Below are positions 28,103-39,823 of a stretch of DNA of 64,000 nt, piece by piece; position 1 is the stretch's first letter, and every line of letters begins with the position of its first letter. The stretch comes from Spiroplasma chinense (GTDB lineage Bacteria > Bacillota_I > Bacilli_A > Mycoplasmatales > Mycoplasmataceae), in NCBI RefSeq assembly GCF_008086545.1, contig NZ_CP043026.1, positions 62,001 to 126,000 on the forward strand, in the 5' to 3' direction. The notes below the pieces were generated by a model. The model was given only the letters and a program-made list of their open reading frames with translations, did not search any database and had not been told where the DNA came from. The translations under genes and the position numbers were made by a program.

Positions 28103-29864
28103 TTTAAGGATGAATGTATTATTTTCTTGATTGAATTTCAAATTTATTTTTAAAAGTATCATTAACTTTGTTTTTCTAATCTCAATATCAGTTTTATTTT
28201 TCACGTTTTTGGGTCTTTATAGTTCTTATGATTTAAAAAGTGATTTTGAAATAAAGTATTACAAACTAATTTCAATTGAAAATACTTTGACTGCAATTTT
28301 GTTTGGTTTCTTTTCAATTATTTTAGTAGCAAAAGTTTATGTAACACCAGAAGCAAAAAACAGATATCTTATGGAAAAGCAATACGGTATAAAAACTATT
28401 AAATCTTTTGGCTTAAGATATTTGACCATAATTATGTATTTGTATTTAACTATTTTTGCATATTTTATTTTACAAATATTTACAATCCCTTTTATTGTTG
28501 CAACCAATATTTCAATAAAGATGATAGTAGTTCCAAAACTTAATTTACTTATTTTCTCTCTTTTAACTTCAAGTTTATCACTTATCTTTTTAACAATTTT
28601 TAACTCCTTTTATGGAATAATTGCTGCTATCACTTTAATTTCCTTTATGAGTTTAGGATCTATTTTTTCAGCCTTAGTTAAAGCTGACTGAAAAAATAAA
28701 AATGATATCATGTTAGGAGAAATAACTTATAACATAAAATTAGGTCAAGAATTTTATAAGGCGGCTGTTAAAGATGGTTTTAATTTTTATAGTGAGGATT
28801 ATCATCTTTTTAAATTAAATGAACAAGATGAAAATTACTATTATAAATATTTTGAAGGTTCTGAAAATCTATCATCATTTTATAAAAATAAAAATATTGG
28901 CAATATTAAAGCTGATTTTTCAAATTTCTATGCAACTTTTTTAAAAGGACAAAATCTAAACAGAGATATTTTAGAAAACAACGGTGAAGTCAAATTTATT
29001 TTAGGATTTGATTTACAATATTTAACTTTTTTCAACGAATTAAAAGAGTTTTTACAATCTAAAGACTTAATGTCAAATTTAAAATGACAAGATACACCAA
29101 GTTACAATGATATTTTAGAGATAAAACCTATTAAATTTGATTTAACTAACTTTGTATTGGAAATCAAAAAAAGTGAAATGATGAGTCGCTATAAAAATTT
29201 AATTTTATTTATTGAAAAAAATTGAAATTCACTTTTAAATAAAAATTATAATAACATTTTTAAATATAAAGTTTTTGAAGAAATAAATGTTTTACCAGAA
29301 GGTGACAACATTGAAGAAAAACTTTGAGAGAGTAGTGTTTTATTTCAAAACAAAGAAGTAAATGATTTTTACAAGAAGAACCCTGAATTCTTATTAATAA
29401 GTCAAATACTAAACAAAGGTTTTGTAAATTCATTTAATATCAATTTTTTAAATCATGTAATTTATACAGATAGGGTTAGAAATTATGTAATCACTTTAGA
29501 TGAGTATGATAAATACTTAAAAAACAATAAGACAAGTCAATTTATAAATATTTTCAATCTTAATGGTTATCTTAACTCTCAATACTTTAATAATTTTGAA
29601 AAAGCCATTTTTTTAAATCAAGTACAAGGGTTATGGGATATAAAACAAACTAAGTACTTTGATATTAGAAAACAAATAAAGTCAAATGATTATTGAAGTC
29701 AAGAACAAGATTGAGTAGATACCACAAGATCAATTTTTAGTGACTTTGGAAAACCTAAAAATTCCAATATTCTTATTTACATCTATGGTTTTTATCTTTT
29801 TGTTTTTACAATAGCTTCATTATTATCTTTCTATATTTTTTTAAAAAAAAGAGAAGTTTGGTAA
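28095..29864 (+). CDS. ABC transporter permease with large extracellular domain (unit 1, B-type)
   Basis: 589 aa, exactly the length of the permeases at 25579 and 32463. Start ATG 28095 overlaps the ATPase stop by 8 bases, as at the equivalent 32463 junction. Same topology: helices near 20-43, 60-82, 107-135, 150-170, 172-195, a domain of about 350 residues, and a C-terminal helix with end FLKKREVW. Shared motifs: LMEKQYGIKTIKSFGLRYL, GQNLNRD, YKNLILFIEKNW, EVNDFYKKNPEFLLISQ, QFINIFNLNGYLNSQY. Closest to the 32463 product. Several UGA Trp codons. No stand-alone terminator is obvious before the next unit. Confidence 0.75.
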
Positions 29865-29937
29865 TTAAATTTAGAGTCTGCAATGTGATAAATGTTGGCA
29901 ATTAATATTGAGTGGTTATAAGGCTTTTTTTCTATTG

Positions 29938-29943
29938 TATAAT
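29938..29943 (+). promoter_or_regulatory. -10 box upstream of the second ABC unit
   Basis: A perfect TATAAT in the 217-base gap between the permease genes at 28095 and 30082, with no convincing -35. The transcript would carry a leader of about 130 bases. Confidence 0.4.
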
Positions 29944-30081
29944 GATAAAGAAGTAAACGTTGAAAAAAACTTCTAACAATTATAACTATAGTGCTTTAAT
30001 TTTGGGATTCTTATGTTTATCTAAAAAACCCCAATAAATATAAATCAAGAATTAGATATTTTGTTAGAAAGGATGAACGCT

Positions 30082-31719
30082 TTGAAAATAATCTATAATA
30101 ATAATTTTTTACCTATTTTTAAATTAAATGCAAAAAGAACATTTTTAAATAAACAAAATTGTATCTGACTTGCATCTTTCTATATGTTTTACGCAATAAT
30201 GTTGTTATTGTTTTTCTCTCTAGGAAGTCTTGATAAATCAAATGAAAATTTTTGAAAGCTTTTAAGTTTCGAAAATATATTTAGTTATATTTTCATTTCA
30301 TTATATAGTGGTTTTATAATGATAAAACTTTATTTTTCCAGCGAAGCAAAAAGTTATTTACAAATTGAAAAACAATATGGTTTTAAGATATGAAAAACCT
30401 TTGTTGTAAGATTTTCTTTATTTTTTTGTTATATGTTTATATTTATATCAATAAAATTTTTACTATCTTTTATACTTACATTAAAATATGATCTTAGTTT
30501 TATAGTATTATATTTTTCCCTGCCAAATTTTAATTATTTATTAATAATCTTGTTTATTTTCAGTATAGCTTTTATAACTTTATTTTTATTTAATCAACTA
30601 TTAGGTCCTCTAGTTTATGCATCTATAGCGGTTTTACTTTCTGTGGGCCCAATAATTTCAAGTGCTATGAAAACCGAAATTGACCTTATGAATGTCAATT
30701 CTGTAAATACTCTACTTTTTAATGCACAAATAGGTAAAGATTTTTACGATGCTATTAAAAAAGATGGATTGACATTATATTCTGGAGAACAAAATCAACA
30801 ACTCTTTAAAATGGATGAAGACTCAGAATTTTATTATTCATATTTTGAAGAGTTTTTAGATACAGAGCCAGCTGAAAATTTTATACGTATATCAATTGAA
30901 GAAGATTTGTATAAACCTTATACATTAGGCCAAGCTTTAAATAAAAATTCTATAAACGGAGAAGATAAATATGTTATGGGTTTTGATAAAAGTTTTTTGG
31001 ATATGTTTTTTTCACTTCAAGATAGTGTAAAAGACTTAAATGTTAGTACAGAAAAAGCAAAACAGTTACCGTATAAAGAAATTGTAGAATATTTAAAAAA
31101 ACAGGAATTTGGAGAAAAATATAAACACTTGTTAAGTTTCGTTCAAGAACATAATGAAACCATTAGGGGTTATGTTTATGATGAAATGTTTAATCAAGAT
31201 GAGTATGATGAAAACAATTCATACAAAAAATTTTATATGGACAACCCCTCATTTTTGATTATTTCTCACACTCTGATTTTTGGATTTAAAAATTCCTTTG
31301 CTCTTGACAGTCGCTTTTTTCGTTTTACTTTAAAAGATGAAACAACTCGTAGAATGAGTGTAAGTGATTATTTTGATATAATAAAAGAGTCTAGGAAAAG
31401 ACAAATATTAAACTACTTTAATTTTAATAAGTATCTACAATTTCAATATACCAACCAAATTAAAAATGGGGAATATTTATATTTGGTTTATGGCTTTTGA
31501 GATAGTGAAATAATTGAATATTTTCAAATATCTCAAGACGCGATGAATAAAGGTGCAGACAATGAACCCTTAGATACAAGAAGCTCCATTTATTCAAAAG
31601 ATTTTGAAACCAAAAAAACTTATATTTTAGTTTATGTTTATTCGATCTATTTAATAAAAATAATTTTAGGCTTAGTAATTTCTTTTATTCTTTTTAAGAA
31701 AAAGAGTTTTAGAGATTAA
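30082..31719 (+). CDS. ABC transporter permease with large extracellular domain (unit 2, A-type)
   Basis: 545 aa from TTG 30082. TTG is preferred over ATG 30073 because AGAAAGGA lies 9 bases before TTG but abuts the ATG, and the paralog at 34971 also uses TTG behind a similar GTGAAC sequence. Topology as in the other permeases: N-terminal helices in the first 200 residues, a large soluble domain, a C-terminal helix with end FKKKSFRD. Motifs: LQIEKQYGFKIWKTFVVRF, GQALNKN, YKHLLSFVQEH, KFYMDNPSFLIISH, QILNYFNFNKYLQFQYTNQ. Most like the 34971 product, with which it shares the ILVYVYSIYLIKI C-terminal helix. UGA Trp codons at several points. Confidence 0.75.
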
Positions 31720-31738
31720 AAAAGAAAGAAGGGTTAAA

Positions 31739-32470
31739 ATGATTCGTATTGAAAATTTAACAAAAAAATATAAAGACTTTAGTATAGAGAATATATCTTT
31801 TCAGATCTTAAAAGATGAACTAATAGCTTTTGTTGGAGATAATGGTGCTGGTAAAACAACCACAATTAAAGCAATTTTCGATTTAATAAAGAGAGATGGG
31901 GGAGAAATTTATTATAATAACGAAAGTTTATTTTCAAATTCTAACTTAACAAAAATTGCTTTTTTCCCCGATTCAAATAATATTCCCTTAGAATTAACCG
32001 TTTTAGATTATATGGAATATATTGCTGCAGTTACAAGTTTGGGTAAAAAAGAGTTTTATGCTAGATCTGAAAACATTTTGGAAATGTTAGAATTTAGAGA
32101 TGCTAAAAAGAAAAAGTTAAAAAATTTATCTGCAGGTATGAAAAAGAGAGCTGTAATGGCAGCTATACTAGTTTCTAAACCTGAATTTATAATATTAGAT
32201 GAGCCAACAGCTAATTTAGATGTTGAGGCAAAGATTGAATTCATAGAACTAATTAAGAAATTACATGAAAAAGGTGTGGGTATTTTAATTACAAGTCATA
32301 TTATTGAAGAATTACAAGAAGTTGCTAATAAATTAATAATAATTAAAAAAGGTAAATTAGTGTTTAATGAAAAAATAGATAATAAAAATATAAGCATTAA
32401 AGAAATTTATTTGAAATTTAAAGATGATAAAGAATCGAAGCTTGGTGGTTTAGACAAAATTTATGAATAA
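31739..32470 (+). CDS. ABC transporter ATP-binding protein (unit 2)
   Basis: 243 aa. ATG 31739 follows AAGAAGGGTT. Walker A GDNGAGKTT, signature LSAGMKKR (Gly to Ala in the second position of the classical LSGGQ), Walker B FIILDEPTANLD, switch LITSHII. Same length as the 27371 ATPase and highly similar throughout, including stretches of near-identical DNA, so a recent duplicate. Overlaps the next permease by 8 bases (ATGAATAA). Confidence 0.93.
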   Translation: MIRIENLTKKYKDFSIENISFQILKDELIAFVGDNGAGKTTTIKAIFDLIKRDGGEIYYNNESLFSNSNLTKIAFFPDSNNIPLELTVLDYMEYIAAVTSLGKKEFYARSENILEMLEFRDAKKKKLKNLSAGMKKRAVMAAILVSKPEFIILDEPTANLDVEAKIEFIELIKKLHEKGVGILITSHIIEELQEVANKLIIIKKGKLVFNEKIDNKNISIKEIYLKFKDDKESKLGGLDKIYE

Positions 32471-34232
32471 TATACAGTTTAAGTATTTATTTAAAATTTC
32501 AAAAATTAATTTTAGATATATTACTAAAAATTATATAAACTTAGCATTCTTATCATCGTTTGCGATCATTTTTATAATTTTTTCAGCATTGTACTTAAAA
32601 ATAAATTCTAAAGAAAGTTATGACACTGTTTATTTAAATTTATTGGCTATAGAAAACACTGTTGTATATTCATTTTTTGGTTTCTTTGCGGGATTTCTAA
32701 CAATTCAAATGTTTTTCTCAAAAGAAGCTAAGAATTATCAAATTCTAGAAAAACAATATGGTTTGAAAGTTTATAAAAGTTTCTTAATAAGATATTTATC
32801 ATTAATGTCTTATGTCATGATGGTAACTTTATTATATATTTTATTAGAAGTTATGGTAATTTATCTAGGTCTTGGAAATGGAGATTTAGCAAAAATAATT
32901 GCCTTGTCAAAATTTAATTTACTAATTTTTATACCTGTTATATTTGGGGTTACTTTTATTCTTACAATACTTGTAAAGAATGAAATTGGAATAATGTTAA
33001 CTGTGATATATATTTTGTTTGTAAATATTGGACCTCTTTTTTCGGCTATATTAAAATCTGAATCTGCAAGAAAAAATGATATTTTAATAGGTGAGGTAAA
33101 TTTTAATATAAAAGTAGGTAAAGATTTTTTTGAAGCCTCACAAAGAGATGAATTAAATCTTTATGATGGAAAAAGTCACTTGTTTAAACTGAATAAGGAA
33201 GATGACAAATATTATTATAATTTTTTAAATGATTCAGAATTATTAACTAGCTTTAGAAATTTTTCAACCTCTAACGAAATAAAAGTTGATTTTAGGAATG
33301 TCTATTATACATATTTATCGGGGCAAACTTTAAATAGAGAATATGTGGGAGATGATGTTAAATATATTCTTGGTTTTAACAAAGAATATATTAATTTCTT
33401 TATAGAATTACAAGATTTTTTACAAAGTAGATCAAGATATGTTAGTTTTAGTTGAGAAGAAACTCCTTTCTTTGTAAAATCTTTTCCTCAAAAATTAAAG
33501 AAGTTTGATTTTAATAAATTGATCGATGAATTAAAACATTCAAATCTGAACACCAAATACCCCAATCTAATAAGATTTGTTGAGCAATATTGAGACTTTA
33601 TCTTAAATTACAACCTAAATGAGTTATTTTCTTATAAGCTTTTTACAGAAGATGGTGGAGTTGATTCTAAAGGAGATGAGGTTTGAGATAATTTTGTTTT
33701 AACACAAAATGAAGAGGTTAATGATTTTTATAATGAATATCCTGAATTTTTACTTTTATCACAAGTGATAAATATAGGATTCATAAATTCTTTTAATTTG
33801 AATATTTCAAAATACAATATATCATCTTCAAAAAATGTTGATATAGCTTTTGAAATTGATGAATATAAAAAAATGTTAAACAAAAATAAAGTTAATCAAT
33901 TTTTGAATTATTTTAACTATAATAGTTATTTAACAGGTCAGTTTTTATCTTCAAATAAAGCAACTCTAGCTTTAAATCAATTAAAGAAAACATGAACTTA
34001 TTCTTCTGTTAAAAACTTTGTTATAAATGAAGAAATGTTAAATAACCAAACAGATCTTGGATATGATTATGATTTTATAAATACTTCAGAATCAATATTT
34101 TCAAAATCTATAAAGGAAAAACATACAAACATATTGATATACATTTATAATGTAAATTTTGCTTTGATGGTTGTTTTGTCTGGTTTAAGTTTTTGAATAT
34201 ACGTTAAAAATTCTAAAAAAGATTGAAATTAA
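32463..34232 (+). CDS. ABC transporter permease with large extracellular domain (unit 2, B-type)
   Basis: 589 aa. Start ATG 32463 overlaps the ATPase stop. Helices near 22-46, 63-85, 108-135, 150-170, 175-198; soluble domain of about 350 residues; C-terminal helix (about 560-580) then VKNSKKDWN. Motifs: ILEKQYGLKVYKSFLIRYL, GQTLNRE, YPNLIRFVEQYW, EEVNDFYNEYPEFLLLSQ, QFLNYFNYNSYLTGQF. Closest to the 28095 permease. Several UGA Trp codons. A new promoter follows in the next gap. Confidence 0.75.
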
Positions 34233-34239
34233 GAAAATA

Positions 34240-34268
34240 TTTCCAATTTAACTAAATTATTATATAAT
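34240..34268 (+). promoter_or_regulatory. Promoter of the third exported-protein/permease unit
   Basis: TTTCCA (34240-34245), 17-base spacer, TATAAT (34263-34268), then GGAGGTGG and ATG 34286. The leader would be very short. Confidence 0.6.
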
Positions 34269-34285
34269 GTAGTTGGAGGTGGATT

Positions 34286-34918
34286 ATGAAAAAACTTATT
34301 ACTGTTTTAGCAAGTACATTATTAACTATAACTCCAATATCAGCTTCTTCGGGGGCAATTAAAGAAGAATACCAAGTTAACAATAAACTAAGGGTTGATT
34401 CTAGAAGTGTTATTAAAAAAACAATTTCATTAAATAGAGGAGAAACACACGATGTTGGCCCTAGAGACACCAAAGGCAGTTTAACCTTTAGACCAAATAA
34501 ATCAGCAGATTTTTTTATAGATTTAAAAAATATAGGGCTTACAACACAACAATTATATAGCTCTAAATTTACTTTTAATTTTAATAGTGTTTATTGAGAT
34601 TTAAGAAGTGATGCCAAGGGTTGAGTTATTCCGAACCCTGAAAGTTTTGAAGTTTCTTATCTGGAATGGTATACAGGACAGTCGGATCACTCAATAGGTA
34701 AGATGCTGGTCGTTGACCTACCACAATTAATTAAAAAAGAAACTAATTACATATCTATGATTCAAACAAACTTATTCCTGCTTGATGAAATAAATAGGGT
34801 TGTATATGGCAATATTTTCACTACAATTACAACCTATATTAAATCTTATAGTTCAGGAAATAATACCGGAACAGTATGATTCGGAATTAATAGTATAGAT
34901 ATTGAATATTTTGCTTAA
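34286..34918 (+). CDS. Exported protein heading the third ABC unit (paralog of 24944)
   Basis: 210 aa. ATG 34286 follows TTGGAGGTGG. Signal peptide at residues 1-21 (MKKLITVLASTLLTITPISAS), no lipobox Cys; cleavage near ISA-SS is plausible. The mature protein shares with the 24944 product the block HSIGKMLVVDLPQLI then KKETNYISMIQ and TYIKSYSSGNNTGT. Three UGA Trp codons (for example VYWDLRSDAKGW). Followed by a hairpin and then the permease at 34971. Function unknown. Confidence 0.7.
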
Positions 34919-34928
34919 TAACAAACAG

Positions 34929-34949
34929 CACTCACTTGTGAGTGTTTTT
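34929..34949 (+). terminator. Hairpin between exported protein and permease (terminator or attenuator)
   Basis: CACTCAC (34929-34935) pairs with GTGAGTG (34938-34944), then TTTTTA. Placed 10 bases after one stop and 22 before the next start, it may reduce rather than stop transcription into the permease. Confidence 0.55.
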
Positions 34950-34970
34950 ATAAATAAGGCGGTGAACAAT

Positions 34971-36599
34971 TTGGAAAACAAAAATATATTTAAGTTTTAT
35001 ACACTGGCAAAAATTAATGCCAAAAGATTATTTCTTAATAAGTCTAATTACATTTCTTCAATAATTTATTTAGGTTATTTTTTGGTTTTTTATTTATTGT
35101 TTTTATTTAACGGAGGGGCAACTAAAGACAATGCAGCTTTTTGAAAAATACTCGCTTTTAAGAGTATGTTTTCGTATATTGCATTAAACGTGTATCTTGG
35201 TTATTTTGTTTTAAAAATATTTTTCTCAAATGAAGGTAGAAATCTTTTAACTATTGAAAAGCAATTTGGAATTAAAGAATGGCAATCATTCTTAGTAAGA
35301 TATTTTTTAGTTGTATGCTACATATATTTATTTATAGGATTGGAATCTATATTGCTACTTTCGTTAGCGGTGAATTTTGATATTTCCTTTATTGCGGTTT
35401 ATGTCGCTTTGCCTCATTTAAACTATTTATTATTAGTGTTATTCATTATAAGTATTATTTTTATTTTAGTAATTTTATTTAGTAAAGTGTTAGGGACAAT
35501 TTTTTACACTACTTTAATGGTGTTAACAGCATCAAGTCCAATACTATCAAGTGCTTTAAAATCAGAAAATAATTTTGAACACGTCAGAAGTGTTGATGAG
35601 TTTTTGATTAATATAAATTTGGGTAAACAGTTTTATAGGGCAGCAAAAGATGACAACCTGACCCTATATTCCGAAAATGCTCAACAACTTTTTGGTGATT
35701 GATCAAATCCATTTTATTATTCTTATTTAGGCGATGATGGTTCCTTGATGGGGTTGAATAACTTTAATGAAAATGCCATGAAAAAATTTGATGAAAATTT
35801 ATGAAAGTCTTATTTTTATGGTCAAACCTTAAATAAAAACTTAATTAATGACGAAGAAATTTATATCATGGGATTTGATCCAAGTTTTTTAGACATGTTC
35901 TTATCGTTAAAAGAAACTTTAAAAGATATGAAAATAAATAAAGAATTGAATGGTTATTTACGAGTTGTTAATACTGTAAATGAATTAAAAAAGACAAATT
36001 TTGGTTCTAAGTATAGAAACTTAGTTAGCTTTGTTGAAAAAAACTATGAATTATTCCAATACAAAGAGAACGACTTTAAAATAGATGACAACAATTCGGA
36101 GAAAGAATTTTACCAAGAACATCCTGAATTTTTACAAATTTCAAGCTTATTTACACAAGGTTTTACAAAGTCATGAATGATAGAAATTGGTGATATTTTT
36201 ATCATTGATCAAAATTCAAATACAAGAAAAATGAATTTAAATGATTATTATGAAATAATTTCAAAATCTAAAAAACGTCAATTTTTGAATTACTTCAACT
36301 TTAGTAAATACTTACAATTTCAATATTCAGATCCTTTATACACTAATCAATATTTAAGTTCTGTATATTATTTCTGAGATCTTGAAATTACTAAATACTT
36401 TAAGGTCGAAGAAAACATGTTATATAATTCTGTTGCAAATTCTAATTTTTTAAACACAACCTCATCAGTTTTTGATAGTGGAGTTGAAGTTAAAAAAACA
36501 AATATTTTAGTTTATGTTTATAGTATTTATATAATAAAAATACTTATCGGATTTATTGTTTCTATTTTTCTTTTTCAAAAGAAAAGTTTTAGAAATTAA
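34971..36599 (+). CDS. ABC transporter permease with large extracellular domain (unit 3, A-type, no ATPase partner)
   Basis: 542 aa from TTG 34971, with AAGGCGGTGA upstream (an in-frame GTG at 34962 is the alternative). Motifs: LTIEKQFGIKEWQSFLVRYF, GQTLNKN, YRNLVSFVEKNY, KEFYQEHPEFLQISS, QFLNYFNFSKYLQFQY, end FQKKSFRN. Closest to the 30082 permease, including the ILVYVYSIYIIKI C-terminal helix. Unlike units 1 and 2 it is not followed by an ATPase and B-type permease; a terminator and secA come next. It may share ATPases from the neighbouring units or be a decaying copy. Confidence 0.75.
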
Positions 36600-36607
36600 T
36601 AATATCT

Positions 36608-36645
36608 AATTAAAAAAGAAATCTAAAGATTTCTTTTTTAATTAA
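36608..36645 (+). terminator. Terminator of the ABC array
   Basis: A perfect 16-bp hairpin (36608-36623 with 36628-36643, loop TAAA) with a T run in the 3' arm. Confidence 0.85.
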
Positions 36646-36692
36646 CATATATTTTTTTGAAGGGTTTTATACCAAAAAGTGTTAAAAAACTA

Positions 36693-36698
36693 TATAAT
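36693..36698 (+). promoter_or_regulatory. -10 box of secA
   Basis: TATAAT 54 bases before the secA ATG. The -35 is weak, as often in this genome. Confidence 0.45.
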
Positions 36699-36751
36699 TA
36701 TTTTGTTTATGATTTAGTTTAAATCATTTTTTAAGAGAGGGAGTTGCTTAA

Positions 36752-39700
36752 ATGGCACGCGATAAAGGCATAATTAAAAAACATGCAAAAATAGCAGATT
36801 TAATAATTGCAAATGATGCAAAATATAGTGGTTATACTGATGAACAATTGAAAGCAAAAACAGATGAATTTAGAGAAAGACTTGCAAATGGAGAAACTTT
36901 AGATGACTTACTAGTAGATGCATATTCTGTAGTAAGAGAAGTTGCTTATAGAGTTTTAGGAATGAAAGCATTTAAAGTGCAGTTAATTGGGGGTATTATT
37001 TTACACCAAGGAGATATTGCAGAAATGAGAACAGGGGAAGGAAAAACTTTAACAGGTCTTTTCCCAGGTTACTTAAATGCACTTTCAGGACAAGGGGTTC
37101 ATGTTGTTACAGTTAATGAGTACTTATCACAAAGGGATAGCGAAATAAACGGACAAGTTTATAACTTCTTAGGTTTAACTGTAGGGTTAAACGGAAGAGA
37201 TTTATCTAAGGATGCAAAAAGAGCTGCATATGCTTGTGATATTACATATACTACAAATGCAGAACTTGGATTTGATTACTTAAGAGATAACATGGTTTAT
37301 GCTTTTGAACAAAAAGCTCAAAGAGCATTAAACTTTGCAATTATTGATGAGGCTGACTCAATCTTGATTGACGAAGCAAGAACACCATTAATTATTTCTG
37401 GGGGAAGTCAAAACAGAATTAACATGTATATGGCAGCAGATGCTTTTGCAAAAACTTTAAAAGAACCTGAAGATGTAGAAATAGACTTGGAATCAAAACA
37501 AGTATATTTAACAGATCAAGGAATTCAAAAAGCACAAAAATACTTTAGTGTTGATAGTTTATTTGATGTAAGAAATACAGAGGTATTCCACTTAATTATG
37601 AATGCCTTGAAAGCAAACTTTACATTCAAAATTGAAATTGAATATACTGTACAAGACAATGAAATTGTATTGATTGACCAATTTACAGGTAGAACAATGC
37701 CGGGTCGTGCATACAGTGATGGATTACAACAAGCATTGCAAGCAAAGGAAGATGTTTCAATTGAAGAAGAAACTTCAACATTAGCTACAATTACTTACCA
37801 AAACTTCTACAGACTTTACAATAAACTTTCAGGTATGACAGGTACTGCTAAAACTGAAGAAGAAGAATTTATCAAAATTTATAACACAAGAGTTATTGTC
37901 TGTCCAACAAATAAACCAATCATTAGGGTTGATGAAGCAGATTTAACATTTGGAACAAAACATGCAAAACTTAAAAAAATGATGGCAGACATCAAAGAAT
38001 TAAATGATGAAGGTAGACCAATCTTGATTGGTACAACAAGTGTTGAATCTTCAGAACAAGTTGCTCGTTATTTAGAAAAGGCAAACTTTAAATTCGAAAT
38101 GATTAACGCCAAAAATCACCATAGAGAAGCTGAAATTGTTGAAAAAGCAGGACAAGTTAAAGCTATTACATTGGCAACCAACATGGCAGGACGTGGAACT
38201 GATATTAAACTGTCTGATGAAACAAGAAAACTTGGTGGGTTGTTTGTTATGGGAGTTGAGCGTAACGAAGCTAGACGTATTGACAACCAGTTAAGAGGAC
38301 GTGCTGGACGTCAAGGTGATCCAGGTTCATCAAGATTCTATATTTCTATGGAAGATGACTTGATGGTAAGATTTACAGCTCCAAAAGTAAGACAAATGTT
38401 CTTAAGACTTGGAGATGAACATATTAAGTCAAGAATGTTTACAAGAGCTATTACAAATGCTCAAAAGAAACTGGAAGGTTTAAACTTTGATCAAAGAAAA
38501 AATGTTCTAGATTATGACAATATTTTGAGTCAACAACGTGAAGCTATGTATGCTCAAAGAGATGACATTCTTTTACAACCTGATTTAAAAGTTGTATTAG
38601 CAAAATTCCAATACACAATGGCATTTGAAACTATTGAAGAATGTAGTGAACTTGTTCGTGGTGAAAGAACAGTTGACGTACCAAGATTAATTCAAGTTTT
38701 AAACAAAGACTTTATTATTCCAGGTTCTTTAAAAGAATCAGATATTATTGGTTTAGAAAAAGGTCAAATGGCAAAATTAATTCAAGAAAAAATGATGGAA
38801 CTTTATGTTGCAAAAACTTCATCAGTTCCTGAAAACGTAGTTCATGAACTTGAAAGAAGAACTATTTTACAATCATTTGATAAATATTGAACACGTCACA
38901 TTAACTTAGCACAAAAACTTAGAAGTGGTATTTACTTGCAACAATATGCTCAAAATAACCCACTTCATGAATATGTTGAAGAGTCTTCAAAACTATATAA
39001 TAGAATGAAAATTTCTATTGCCTTTGAATCAATGGAAAGATTGTTGAACTCATTTAACACAGCACCTCAAGAGCAAACAATTAATGTTGAAAAACCTCAA
39101 GAGAGAAAAGTTATTAATGTAACAGAAAAAGATATTGACCAAATACTTACTGAACTTGGAATTGATAAAAGAGAATTCTCAAGACCAAAAGTTCAAGAAA
39201 GATTAGTTGAATTAAGAGAACAATTTAAAGATGATTCAGAAATGCTTAGAAAATTAGATCTACAAGAACACGTTCTTGGAGGATTGATGGACAAGTTAGA
39301 TAACATGTTTGAAAAACAAAAAGGCATGATGGGAGAAATCTCAAAAGAAAAAATCGATCAAGTAGTTGAAAGATTTGGACTAACTGGAAAAGCATTTACA
39401 GCTGAAGAAGTAAAAGGTTCATTTGAAAAACTAATGGAAGAAACTCCTGACGAAGAAAAAGATGAACTATTAATTCATTCACAAATTTTAATGGCTATTG
39501 CAGAACAATTATCAAGAGCTAAAGAAAAAATTGAAAAAGCTGCAAAAGAAGAAAAAGCAGAAAACAAATCTGAGACAAATATGAAAGCTCCAGATTCTGT
39601 TAAAGAAAAAGAAATTGTTAAAAAACCAGAAGCGAAAGGTGACGAATATATTATTCGTGACAAAGATGGAAATATAACAAAAGTTATAAAAACAAATCCT

Positions 39701-39769
39701 GATGGAACAATTAACCAAGATGAAACTGAAGATACAGAACAAGTTGTAACTAAAGTTAAAATAGGATAA
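36752..39769 (+). CDS. secA: Preprotein translocase ATPase SecA
   Basis: 1005 aa. The motor that drives proteins through SecYEG. Start ATG 36752 after AGAGAGGGAG. Walker A MRTGEGKT at residues 92-99, DEAD-type IIDEADSILIDEARTP near 198, then LSGMTGTAKTEEEEF, TNMAGRGTDIKL and RIDNQLRGRAGRQGDPGSSRFY. One UGA Trp near 38890 falls within the helical scaffold region. After about residue 780 there is a long charged C-terminal extension with helical segments, a Lys/Glu-rich linker and the end TEDTEQVVTKVKIG; the zinc-binding Cys motif of many SecA proteins is absent. Monocistronic. Confidence 0.97.
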
Positions 39770-39794
39770 ACAATACTAAAAGTATTGTTTTTTT
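39768..39794 (+). terminator. Terminator of secA
   Basis: AAACAATACT (39768-39777) pairs with AGTATTGTTT (39781-39790), followed by T residues. Confidence 0.8.
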
Positions 39795-39823
39795 ATTTTC
39801 CTTTTATTTAGTCAAACAAAAGT

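Noticed and set aside
24944-36599. Insertion sequence or phage origin for the ABC array
   Set aside because: No transposase, integrase, terminal repeats or att-like sites were seen; tandem duplication explains the layout.
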